Assembly (NCBI RefSeq): GCF_001659605.2
Contig: NC_035162.2
Coordinates: 8,203,248-8,267,247, forward strand
Direction: 5' to 3'
Length of the DNA stretch: 64,000 bases
DNA from: Manihot esculenta
Taxonomy: Eukaryota > Streptophyta > Magnoliopsida > Malpighiales > Euphorbiaceae
Shown here: piece by piece, positions 39,710 through 48,776 of the stretch
Layout of the letters: each line of letters starts with the position of its first letter
Numbering within the stretch: position 1 is the first letter of the stretch
Notes under the pieces: generated by a model
The model's database searches: none
The model's input: only the letters and a program-made list of their open reading frames with translations
Told to the model about the DNA's origin: nothing
Translations under genes and position numbers: made by a program

Positions 39710-39877
39710 CTCTATGCCAGGGGCGATACGGCCACGCCTGGACTTCACATACTCTATGCCAGGGGCGATACGGCCACGCCTGGACTTCTCATGCTCTATG
39801 CCAGGGGCGATACGGCCACGCCTGGACTTCTCATGCTCTATGCCAGGGGCGATACGGCCACGCCTGGACTTCTCATG
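39710..39877. repeat. 42-bp minisatellite, four units
   Basis: Units start at 39710, 39752, 39794 and 39836, and a partial fifth at 39878. Each contains ccaggggcgatacggccacg; copies 2-4 are nearly identical. Because 42 is divisible by three, the array yields spurious open frames with a 14-residue repeat on both strands. Confidence 0.95.
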
Positions 39878-40322
39878 CTCTATCATAATGTACATGCCAT
39901 ATCATATTATTTCATATCATGTCATAACATACTGAGGGCTAGAGGATCATCCAGTATCCATCCACATCATCATCATCGTATTATGCAATGCATCATATTC
40001 GTGAGTTCTAATGCAAACAACCTATTACATAACATGGTATCCATGATGCATGAACATGTTTGAACATGCTGAAAACATTTGATTTAAAACATAAGGGTTA
40101 GTTCCACTCACCTCTGGCTAGCTCTGGACTAACTCTGAAGCAGCTAACACTGCTAAACACCTCGGTTCCTCGGGTCCGATCCTACACAGGTGGACTCCAG
40201 TGAGGTGCCAAACATACTCTAAACAACTCATAAACAACTACCCAAAAACCCCCTAAAGCATCACTTAAACATGCATAGAAAACACTCATGAAAAGTCTGG
40301 ACAGGGCAGGTTCGGGGGCACA

Positions 40323-40557
40323 TTCGGCGGCCGAAAGTCTCAGACAGAGACGAAAGTCAGGCAGGTTCGGGGGCACATTCGGCGGCCGAATCCTCTCTCC
40401 AGAGACGAAAGTCAGGCACTTTCGGCGGCCGAACATTACCTTCGGCGGCCGAAAGTCTGCTTTCAAGCCAAAACTCAACTTTCGGGGGCAAGGTTAGGCG
40501 GCCAATACACGCATCCTCAGGCAGGTTCGGCGGCCGAAACCACCTTCGGCGGCCGAA
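40323..40557. repeat. Cluster of six TTCGGCGGCCGAA motifs (R-U5 side of the LTR)
   Basis: Perfect copies start at 40323, 40378, 40421, 40441, 40526 and 40545, with degenerate ones between them. The motif has 6-bp inverted arms (TTCGGC/GCCGAA) around a single G and contains GGCGGC, the reverse complement of the GCCGCC core bound by AP2/ERF factors. The pairs 40421/40441 and 40526/40545 are 19-20 bases apart. Confidence 0.92.
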
Positions 40558-41234
40558 CCTGAGTTCATCCAGAACTCAGCCTTTGTGCATTTCAAGCCTC
40601 CCAAACCTTCCATACACCCCAAAACAAGCACTCAACTTCTCAAACACATGCATACATCATTAACCATGCACAATGGAGCTTAAACAAGCTTAAACTCCCA
40701 AAAACAACATCTAAGCACACATAGATAGTTTATGACCCACATAGGCCAAAACCATCAAAAACAAACCAAACCTCACATACTCTCTCCCAATCATGCATTC
40801 TCTCTCCCATATGCTCAAGGGGCTTGAAAACTAACTTAAACCCCAACACAAACATCACAAGAACATACATTATCATACATTGGGCATAAAACCCACATAA
40901 ATCCTAACATGCATATCTACCCATACTCAACCATCAAAACCTCTTAAAACTCACTTAAAACTTCATGAAACGTAAAAGAAAGCATAGATCCACACTTACC
41001 TCTTGAAAATCGAGGGTTGGTGCGACCCAAAGCTTGAGATGTGGAGAATCCAAACTCTTAAAGTCTCCAAGCTCTCCAAACCTTGATCCAAGCTTTAAAA
41101 CTCTTCAAAACAACCATATAGCTTATAAAACGTGAAGGATTTGAAGAAAAAGCAAGAAAACGACTAGAGGAGGACATGAACACACCTGAGCTCGAGAATG
41201 GGGAGAAAACTCGCCCATTTTCGGTCTGAGGGGC

Positions 41235-41241
41235 TTTTATA
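41235..41241 (-). promoter_or_regulatory. Putative TATA box of the solo LTR
   Basis: TATAAAA on the minus strand within cctataaaagcccc. It sets the likely orientation of the LTR and separates the two motif clusters into U3 and R-U5 groups. Confidence 0.55.
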
Positions 41242-41296
41242 GGTGGCCAGCCAAACCTCTTTCGGCGGCCTAACATGCCTGCAAAACACCCCCATG

Positions 41297-41420
41297 TTCG
41301 GCGGCCGAACTTGAGGTTCGGCGGCCGAACCTGGTTTGTTCAAACATAGCTTTCGGAGGCCAAAAGCGCTCCCAAAACCAACTCATGTTCGGCGGCCGAA
41401 CTTCACTTTCGGCGGCCGAA
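41297..41420. repeat. Cluster of four TTCGGCGGCCGAA motifs upstream of the LTR TATA box
   Basis: Perfect copies start at 41297, 41317, 41388 and 41408, as two pairs each spaced exactly 20 bases. They lie about 55-180 bases upstream of the minus-strand TATAAAA at 41235-41241, the place for promoter-proximal elements in the U3. A transcription-factor role is inferred from position and the GCC-box core. Confidence 0.92.
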
Positions 41421-41618
41421 CCTGGCAAAAACCTCCTTAGTCTATTCTTTTCAAAACTCAAATCTTTTTCATTTAAAACCATGAAATCAGTAAAAAATCA
41501 TTTTAAAAATCACATTTTACCCCTCTAGAAGACTCTGGCATCATCAAAATTCCATATTCCAACGGAGATTCCGCCGGAAGGTAGGGATTCCGATGCCGGA
41601 ATCTAGCCGGGTATTACA

Positions 41619-42956
41619 TTTCGGGTTTTCTCTTACCCCAACTAGCCCTAGCGAGCTTCTGGACATTTTTTAACTCTGATGAGCTTTTGGGCATTTTTAG
41701 CCCTAGTGAGCTTCTGACTATTTTTTTGCCCCGATTAGTCCTAACGAGCTTTCGAGTATTTTCTCACTCCAGCAGCCCTGATGAGTTTCCGGCCATTTTC
41801 TTACCCTAACCAGTCCTGACGAGCTTCCAGTTATTTTCCTCCTTACGGACTTCAGTCGTTTGCTTAGCGATCCATCCCACTAGCGCCAACTTCTTACCAG
41901 TTTGTCTCACATTCGCCAATCGTACAAAAATTTTGCCCGCCTACAATGGGCCTCCTTTCGCAAATAATTTTGAAATTTCGGGAGTAATTGTAAGAGTAGG
42001 ATAAATGCCTTTGGGACTTTTTGTAAAATTGGACCAACACCAGGTCGCATGTGTATGGCCTGGTTAATACTTGCCTTGTGCCTTAGGTATAAAATGATGT
42101 AAAAACTTTTTATAAAATGAGAGTAATACCCGGACATGTGTGTGGTCTGACTATTACCTATCTCGTGGCCTTGATATAAAATATCTTAGAAATTTTTTAA
42201 AAAAGAAATATTTTATACCATGAATAATTTTTTTGAGCTTGATCATCGTAACACTATTAAACAAAATTACAATTCTAGAACTAAATTTTTTACGGACTAA
42301 TATAATTTACTACAAAAATTAAGATAAAGAAAATTAAAAATTACATAGAATTATAAATTACTAATAAAAAGGCTTAGGCTGAAATTTCAATAGAAATGAA
42401 TTTTTAAAAAATTATGATAAATGAATAGAATGGGGCTTTGGTACCAAATGAGATAGAGGGGCCCTAAAATAACGACAAGTCGTTGCAGGAAGTGGGGGTG
42501 ATGAACCGGGCCATCTTTTCCGCTCCACGAGATCAGAAGGCCCAATGTCCAATAGGATAAGGAATTCTGTCCCCACGCGTGCATCTTCTCCCAAACCAAC
42601 CTCCAATAAAATCACATTAAATTTAAATAACATAAAAATGTAAAATCTTTTTTTATTTTTCTATATTTTCTTTACATAACTAAAAACATAGAGTAGAATT
42701 TAGTATCAACATTTTATTAATTTTATTTACATGTAAATTTCAATTTTATTAAATTTTAAGACAATATTATAACGTGTGTCACGCACGCGCTCAAGGTGAA
42801 GGAGCAGCAGTTTCTGGAAACATCCGCATTTATTTATTAAATAATCTCATGAAAAGCCTATGTTCCCTCCCTACCTTTAATCCATCTCTGTTTCTGGGTT
42901 ATTCTTCTTGATCATCAACTGAGGCTCTGTTTTTGGTTTTGTTTCTAATTGTACAA
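41619..42956. other. Repeat-derived spacer and APX promoter region
   Basis: From 41633 to about 41850 there are about six degenerate tandem units of 28-38 bases built on gagcttctgg...attttt. A second loose duplication (cctggttaatac / taatacccgga-type) lies at about 42020-42170. This looks like old retroelement sequence interrupted by the solo LTR. From about 42200 the sequence becomes AT-rich and then holds the promoter and leader of the APX relic; no clear TATA box was fixed. Confidence 0.5.
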
Positions 42957-43108
42957 ATGGTAGCACCAACAGTGGACGCAGACTACTTGAAGGAAATAGT
43001 GAAGGCTCAAAGGGACCTTCGCGCTCTCATGTCCACCAAAAACTGCGCCCCTATTATGCTTCGCTTAGCGTAAATTCTGTATTATCCTCTGTTTCTTTGT
43101 ATCCACGG

Positions 43109-44559
43109 TGATAAGCGGTTGTCGAAACCGTCAAAAATAAACCTATTAAATAATCAACAATAAACTTGTAGATAGTGGCAATAGGATCGAACCACAGGGA
43201 ATTGACACCAATTATTTTCCTAATAATGACTAGGTCAAGTAAATAACAAGTAATTAAATGAGGGGGGTTTTGATTTGATGATTAAAATTAAATAGTAAAA
43301 GAAAGCAATAATTTAAAGTTTGAGTAAATCAATAAGAGAAAAGCTTATAGTTGAAGTATGGATCTTTTTTAGATTGTTTAGAATTGATCATTGATTCTTT
43401 AATACTCCTATTTATCTCAACAAATTAGTTTAGGATGTGGAAGACGCTTCTCACAATCCAAATTTCTCCTTAGTTCTTGTTTGATTAGCGAACGTTTCCT
43501 AATCAAACTAGATTATGCAAGTTGCCTGCATTAGGAAACGTTCGCTAATCAAACACTAGTTAACAAGTTTCCAAGGAACGTCCTTGGGGCCTTTGGCATC
43601 GAACAACTGTTGACTGCATTAAAACTTAGAGAAACCCAATTCTATCCTTGCCAACCGCGTGGTCAAGTTTAGATTATGCAATTTGATTAAATGTGTATTT
43701 GAACAACCTAAGCAATTACGGACCTAAATCATTCAAACAATATTACTTAAGCAATTTAAAAACAATGGGCCCTTATTGATTCTAAAAGCAAAGTAATAAT
43801 TATGGAAAGCTCAAATTGCATAAATATTGATAATAAATAGAAGTTTAACAATGGAGATTTAAATCTCCCAATTCATCACAAAATCTGAAATTCACCAACT
43901 TCAACTAGAAAAGGAGGAATTTAACCACTCATGGTGGACTAAATACACAAAAAGATGAAAAGAAAAGAAAAAGGAAAGAGGCTGCAGAGTTTCTGGCGAG
44001 GGAGAAGATGCTGACTAGCTGATCAGAAGATGCCCCTTGCTGGTTTGGAGATTGCTCTTTTATAGCTGAAGAATTCCATCCTTCTAGGGTTTTGAAATCC
44101 CTTTTTAATTTGGCTTGTGATTCCTCTTTTGATGTTGAATTTAATTGCAACTGGAATTCCTTAAGTGAGAAACTCTTTCGTGGCTCTTGGAATTGTTTTG
44201 GTAGTGATTGAGTTGGATTTGGACTTCTGAAAACTCAAAATTCGGTTTCCTGAACAATTTCCCGCTCTGCTGTATTTTCTGCTGTCATTGTGATCGGGGC
44301 AGTGATTTGGGCAAATCACTGGTCCAATCACTTTCTGCAAGTCTGTGCTATCTCTGCTAGTGATCTGGGCAGTTTCTGCGAGTGATTTGGGCAAATCACT
44401 GGTCCAATCACTTTTGCTGTCATTTTCTGTACTTTTTCTCCAACTTTTCAATTTCTTCCTTTTCTACAAAACCATAACAAAAACACAATTTAAGCTAGAA
44501 AAATGTGTAAATAAACAGTAAATAATATATTAAAAACATGGTTAAATTATGCTTGATCA
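43109..44559 (-). repeat. 3' LTR of the non-autonomous gypsy element
   Basis: 1451 bases, TGATAAGCGG...TTGATCA on the + strand. It is 46 bases longer than its partner because of an inverted duplication at about 43490-43555, where ATTAGCGAACGTTTCCTAAT and its reverse complement ATTAGGAAACGTTCGCTAAT both occur. It contains two perfect 18-bp palindromic repeats (44302 and 44382). Confidence 0.93.
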
Positions 44560-44574
44560 AATACCCCCACACCT
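44560..44574 (-). other. Polypurine tract next to the 3' LTR
   Basis: On the minus strand AGGTGTGGGGGTATT lies directly before the 3' LTR start, preceded by CTTGAGGACAAGCAAAAAG, the usual context of the PPT in this group. It primes plus-strand synthesis. Confidence 0.85.
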
Positions 44575-44908
44575 AACTTTTTGCTTGTCCTCAAGCAAAC
44601 AATAACTTAGCTAATCAAGCCCCCCTTTTCTTTTGATCCTAAATACCACTTAATCAGCTCCCCTAGACTCCTAAACTGAAGTATCACAGTATATAGTAAA
44701 TGCACCAAGGTCATCCTCTCTTTTCCTTGTTTCCCTTCACCTACCATGGTCAAGAGAAAGGTTTATGGCTCAATCATGCTTATTCCTTTATGTTAGTTTT
44801 AATGCAACCCCTAGGAGTGACTTGCCCCTTTTTTCTCTCTTTCTTTTTATTTTCATTTTTATTTTCAGCAGCACTTATTCTTATCCTTGCCTGAAAAAGT
44901 CACTAACC

Positions 44909-45150
44909 TTTTTACGCGATTGTGTACATGGGTGATACACCCCCGGTTACTCAGTTAGTCACTTGTTCAAGTGGCTACTAGCTCTGTTCATAGTCTAGAC
45001 CATCGAAACTTATTTGCTTGAAAAAAATCACCGCCTTTTTTACGCGATTGTGTACATGGGTGATACACCCCCGGTTACTCAGTTAGTCACTTCTCCAAGT
45101 GGCTATTAGGCTCAGTTCATAGTCTTAGACCATTGGAACAGGTTTATGAT
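44909..45150. repeat. 128-bp tandem duplication inside the gypsy element
   Basis: The segment beginning tacgcgattgtgtacatggg at 44913 recurs at 45041 with a few differences. It lies in the noncoding stretch between the two polypurine tracts. Confidence 0.9.
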
Positions 45151-45577
45151 TTGTGTTTTGTGCTGGTTTTTCATGATAGTTTGGGCAAATCAGCTCATAG
45201 GGAGTTACACTAACTTTTTATTTGCATGTATTTGTATTTTTATTTCCCTTGACCATAGCAAATTTAAGGATTCAGTTCAAGAGAAAAAACTCCCTAAGTG
45301 AAGGTAACATACTGTGAATGATTCAATTTAGGCTTAAAGGGGTGGCAAATCAATGGGGTCATGAGATAAGGAAGCTCTTTTAACCTTGTTATCTATGTTG
45401 AGTAGAGCAATTAGCTAAGATAAAATTCTGTGTGTGTGTGCAAGAAGTGTGAAAAAAATTCTGGTGTGTGAAAAAGGGGTAAGAACAATGCAAAAAAGAA
45501 ATAAAAAGAAACAAATAGAAAAAAAAAGAAACAAAAAGAAACAAATAGAAAAAAAAAGATGATGGAATCAACGCAAA

Positions 45578-45850
45578 TCAATGCAAAAATAACCTAACAA
45601 TACCCCCACACCTATGACAAACATTGTCCTCAATGTGTAAGCATATATATAAAAAATTAAGAAGAAAAGGGAAAAAGACTTCCTGGCCTGTGGGTGATTT
45701 GGCCAGTGATTTGGGCAAATCACTGGTCAAATCACTGTCTGTCACGGTGTTGGGCAGAAAATGGTCTACCAACAGGTCCAGTAGGTGCTCCATGTGCTGC
45801 ATCCTGTCTCTGATTCTGGTGAGATGAGCCTCCACCGAATGGTCTTGAGG
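45578..45850 (-). pseudogene. 3'-terminal coding remnant of the gypsy element
   Basis: In a different minus frame from the protease, this segment encodes an amphipathic, Arg/His/Leu-rich stretch (MEAHLTRIRDRMQHMEHLLD) of the kind found at the end of Athila/Tat polyproteins, then SDLTSDLPKSLAKSP from a palindromic repeat. The join with the protease-side frame near 45850 marks the deletion that removed RT, RNase H and integrase. Confidence 0.6.
45601..45613 (-). other. Second polypurine-tract-like sequence
   Basis: AGGTGTGGGGGTA occurs again about 1 kb inside the element, also preceded by GAGGACAATG-type sequence. It directly follows the 3'-terminal coding remnant, where the original PPT would be expected, so the 1 kb between the two copies is probably an added segment. 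Confidence 0.7.
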
Positions 45851-48725
45851 TGCCTTTTATGTCCTCCAAGGTCCACCCAATTGCTTTTTTGTGCTTCTTT
45901 AACACATCAAGGAGCTTTTCTTCTTCCTCTTGGCTGAGCTGGTTGGAAATAATTACTGGAAGTGTATTTCCAGCCCCCAAGTAGGCATATTTGAGGTGGC
46001 TAGGCAAGGGTTTCAGATCTGGTGCTTTCTCTGTCTGCTGGTTTTCTGTCTGCTTGCTGTCTGATTTGCCCAGTGATTTGGGCAAATCACTGGTCAAATC
46101 ACTTCCTGTTAAGTCTGTCTGCTCACTGATTTGGGCAGATTGTCTGGGTGATTTGGGCAGATCGCTGGGCAAATCACCTGTAACCAGCTGTGAACAGTAC
46201 TCCATCTGGTCTGTCTTGGTGTTGCTGTCCACTTCTTCTCTCCTGCAAAGACCTTCATAAAGTAAGTTTTCTTGATCAAAATCAAAAATTTCTTGACTTA
46301 AATCATCAATTATATCAAGGCCATAAACAGGAGAAACATCATTGGGGAATTTCATGGCATCATAAACATTAAATTTTATAATTTCCCCTTCAAACTCCAT
46401 GGTCAATGTGCCATCATGCACATCAATTTTTGTTCTTGCTGTGCTCAAGAATGGTCTCCCAAGTAAGATATCAGAGGTGGTGTTGCTCTTATCTTCCTCC
46501 ATGTCAATGATATAAAAATCACCTGGGAAGACTAGTTGGTCCACTTGCACTAACACATCTTCAAGCACTCCTTTAGGGTAGACAATGGATCGGTCAGCCA
46601 ATTGGATCATAATGCTGGTGCCCTTGAGTGTACCTGCATTCAACAAGTTAAAAATAGAAAGGGGCATGACATTAATTGAAGCTCCAAGGTCACACATGGC
46701 CTTCTTTATTCCCACATTGCCTATTTTGCATGAAATCGCGAACATTCCTCTATCCTTGCATTTGGTGGGAAGTTTCCTTTGAATGACAGCTGAGACACAC
46801 TCCCCCACACTTACCTTTTCATGTTCAGCAAGTTTCCTCCGGTTAGTGCATAGTTCTTTGAGAAACTTGGCATACCTTGGAATTTGCTTGATAGCATCAA
46901 GTAGGGGAATGTTGATTTCTACCTTGCGAAGTGTCTCAAGTATTTCTTTTTCCTCTTTTTCTTTTTAGGACCTTGCAAATCTCTTTGGAAAGGGAGGAGG
47001 TACCTTGAATTTCTCTGCTGGTTGTTGTTTCTGCCCTTGACTGGATTCTGCCTGATCTGTTGATTTGGGCAAATTGCCTGGTGATTTGGGCAAATCACTG
47101 CTGGGCAGCTCAGTCTGCCTAGCGATTTGGTCAGTGATTTGGGCAAATCGACTGCCCTGATCACTTTCTGGCAGATTTTCCTCCATGGCCTGTTTTTGCA
47201 ATTTTTCAACCTTGCTGTCTTGTAGCTCTTTTCCACTCCTCAATGTGATGGCACTAACATTTTGTCTTGGATTTATCTCAGTTTGGGAAGGTAGCTTCCC
47301 TTGAGACTCATATTTGCTCATTGAAGAGGCCATTTGACTCACTTGTTTCTCAAGACTTTGCACAGTATTTGCTAAATTCTGCACAATCTCTTCAAGAGGT
47401 GCTTTGGAGTTCTGAGGTGCAGCTTGAGCTTGATTCCTTTGCTGGTAGCTTGGATATTGATTTCCCCTTGCATAATTGAAATTTGGATGGTCCCTCCAAC
47501 CTGGATTATAAGTATTTGCATAGGGATCATACCTTCTTTGCCCATTGAAACCTCCAACAACATTGACTTGCTGGTCCTCCTCTTAAAGGGAAGGACATAG
47601 ATCAGTTGGGTGGTTGTTGGCACATATTCCACATGTCTTGGGCTGCTGAATCTGCTGGACTTGTTGGGTTTGACCCACAACAAGGCTACGGACAGCATTG
47701 GTGAGTTCAGAAATTTGGGATGCTAAAATGGATGTACTCACCTCATTTACATTCCTTGATGGCAGCTCTTGGTCTCCAAATTGTTGAGAAGTTGCAGCCA
47801 TGGAGGAAATTAAGTCCCTCATCTCTCGAGGTGATTTTTTTTCAATTGTTCCTCCACAGGCTGTGTTAATAAACTTTCTTTCTGAGGGTAGCAATCCTCC
47901 ATAGAAGTACTCGATGAGAGATTGGTCAGAAATATCATGCCGAGGGCAGCTTGTGCACAACTTTTTGAACCTCTCCCAGTACTCATACAAGCCTTCAGAG
48001 TGCTTTTGCTTTATGCCACTTATTTCTCGACGGATGCCTATGGCTTTTGAGGTTGGGAAGAATTTTCTCAAGAATGCTCTTACCATATCAGCCCATGATG
48101 TGATGGATCCGGGTGGCAAGTAGAATAGCCACTCTTTGGCATAGTCTTCAAGGGAAAAAGGGAAGGCTCTAAGCTTGATATCTTCTTCTGGAATACCTTG
48201 GGGTCTCATGGTTGAGCACACAACGTGGAATGCCTTCAAATGCTTGTGAGGATCTTCATTTTCTAGGCCTCTGAATTTGGGAAGGAGATGAATTAGACCT
48301 GTCTTTAGCTCGAATGGTGCTGTCAATAGGGGATATTCAATGCATAAGGGTGCTTGATCTCCTACTGGTTCTGCTAACTCTCTGAGAGTTCTTTCCCGTG
48401 GCTGAGGTGCTTGGATGGGCACGTTTCCAGCTTGTATTTCAGCTTCTACATGTGCAGCAGGTGGTGCTGCCATTGCTGGATTTTCTGCCATAACCAGAAG
48501 TTCAGTTTCTGGTGCAAATTCAGTAGTAGTAGGTGTGGTGATGGAAGTTTCTGCTGGTGCAGAAATTTCTGCAGTAGGGGCAGTAGGTGGTCTGTGAGGT
48601 GGAGTTGTTGATGAAGATGGTTTTGAGGCTTGGTTCCTCAAATTTGCTTGCTTCCTTAAGCTCTTGGCGGTTTTCTCAATCTCTGGATCGTAAAGAAGAG
48701 TGTCTTTACGGCCAGACCTGGTCAT
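45732..48725 (-). pseudogene. gag-protease reading frame with two in-frame stops
   Basis: One continuous minus-strand frame runs from ATG at 48725 to a stop at 45732 and is broken only by TAA codons at 47583-47585 and 46965-46967. The gag part has the retrotransposon gag domain (LPKFRGLENEDPHKHLKAF, WADMVRAFLRKFFP, KFINTACGG) and a zinc-knuckle-like CGICANNHPTDLCP. After the first stop come a Gln-rich linker and VQNLANTVQSLEKQ. After the second stop comes the aspartic protease with DLGASINVMP, then LLGRPFLSTARTKIDV. The last 43 codons are out of the original pol frame because of the internal deletion. Several linkers are built from repeats of the SDLPKSL type encoded by the 18-bp palindrome. 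Two stops in an otherwise open 1000-codon frame suggest recent death or suppression; the former is more likely. Confidence 0.85.
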
Positions 48726-48753
48726 AAAGGGAAAATACGTTAGTTAGATCAAT

Positions 48754-48771
48754 TTCCCGGCAACGGTGCCA
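48754..48771 (-). other. Primer-binding site
   Basis: The minus strand reads TGGCACCGTTGCCGGGAA five bases after the 5' LTR. It matches, with about two differences, the tRNA-Asp-complementary PBS (TGGCGCCGTTGCCGGGGA) of plant Athila/Tat-type gypsy elements. It fixes the element's orientation. Confidence 0.85.
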
Positions 48772-48776
48772 ATTTT

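Larger units (their letters stand above)
39062..41618 (-). mobile_element. 2.56-kb solo LTR with perfect 5-bp target duplication
   Basis: The block begins TGTAACGACCCG and ends GGGTATTACA, so it has TG...CA ends in a 5-bp inverted repeat (TGTAA/TTACA). It is flanked by perfect direct repeats TTTCG at 39057-39061 and 41619-41623. A TATAAAA box on the minus strand (41235-41241) suggests leftward transcription, giving a U3 of about 380 bases and a long R-U5. There are no gag/pol domains and no partner LTR, so a solo LTR is the simplest reading. The ends resemble long LTRs of plant Ty3/gypsy chromoviruses, but the lineage is not proven. It contains a 42-bp minisatellite and two clusters of a 13-bp inverted-repeat motif. 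Confidence 0.85.
44302..47098. repeat. Dispersed 18-bp palindromic repeat GTGATTTGGGCAAATCAC
   Basis: Perfect copies start at 44302, 44382, 45706, 46073 and 47081, and in the other LTR at 49924 and 50004. Degenerate copies lie near 44360, 46125, 46148, 47060 and 47133. The repeat has 8-bp perfect arms (GTGATTTG/CAAATCAC) around GG and is usually followed by tggtc(a/c)aatcac, a second half-site. In the gag-protease frame it encodes SDLPKS-type residues. It occurs in LTR, linker-coding and 3' regions alike. Confidence 0.95.

Noticed and set aside
39710..39877. Regular 42-bp repeats considered as a CRISPR-like array
   Set aside because: The units are directly adjacent with no unique spacers, within a plant LTR.
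39605..40063. 152-codon frame with four 14-residue repeats
   Set aside because: It is the 42-bp minisatellite inside the solo LTR; no start context or domain supports a protein.
45389..45571. Phe/Leu-rich minus-strand frame
   Set aside because: Arises from poly-A-rich noncoding DNA between the two polypurine tracts.
48411..48611. Cys/Ser-rich + strand frame
   Set aside because: Antisense shadow of the gag N-terminal low-complexity region.
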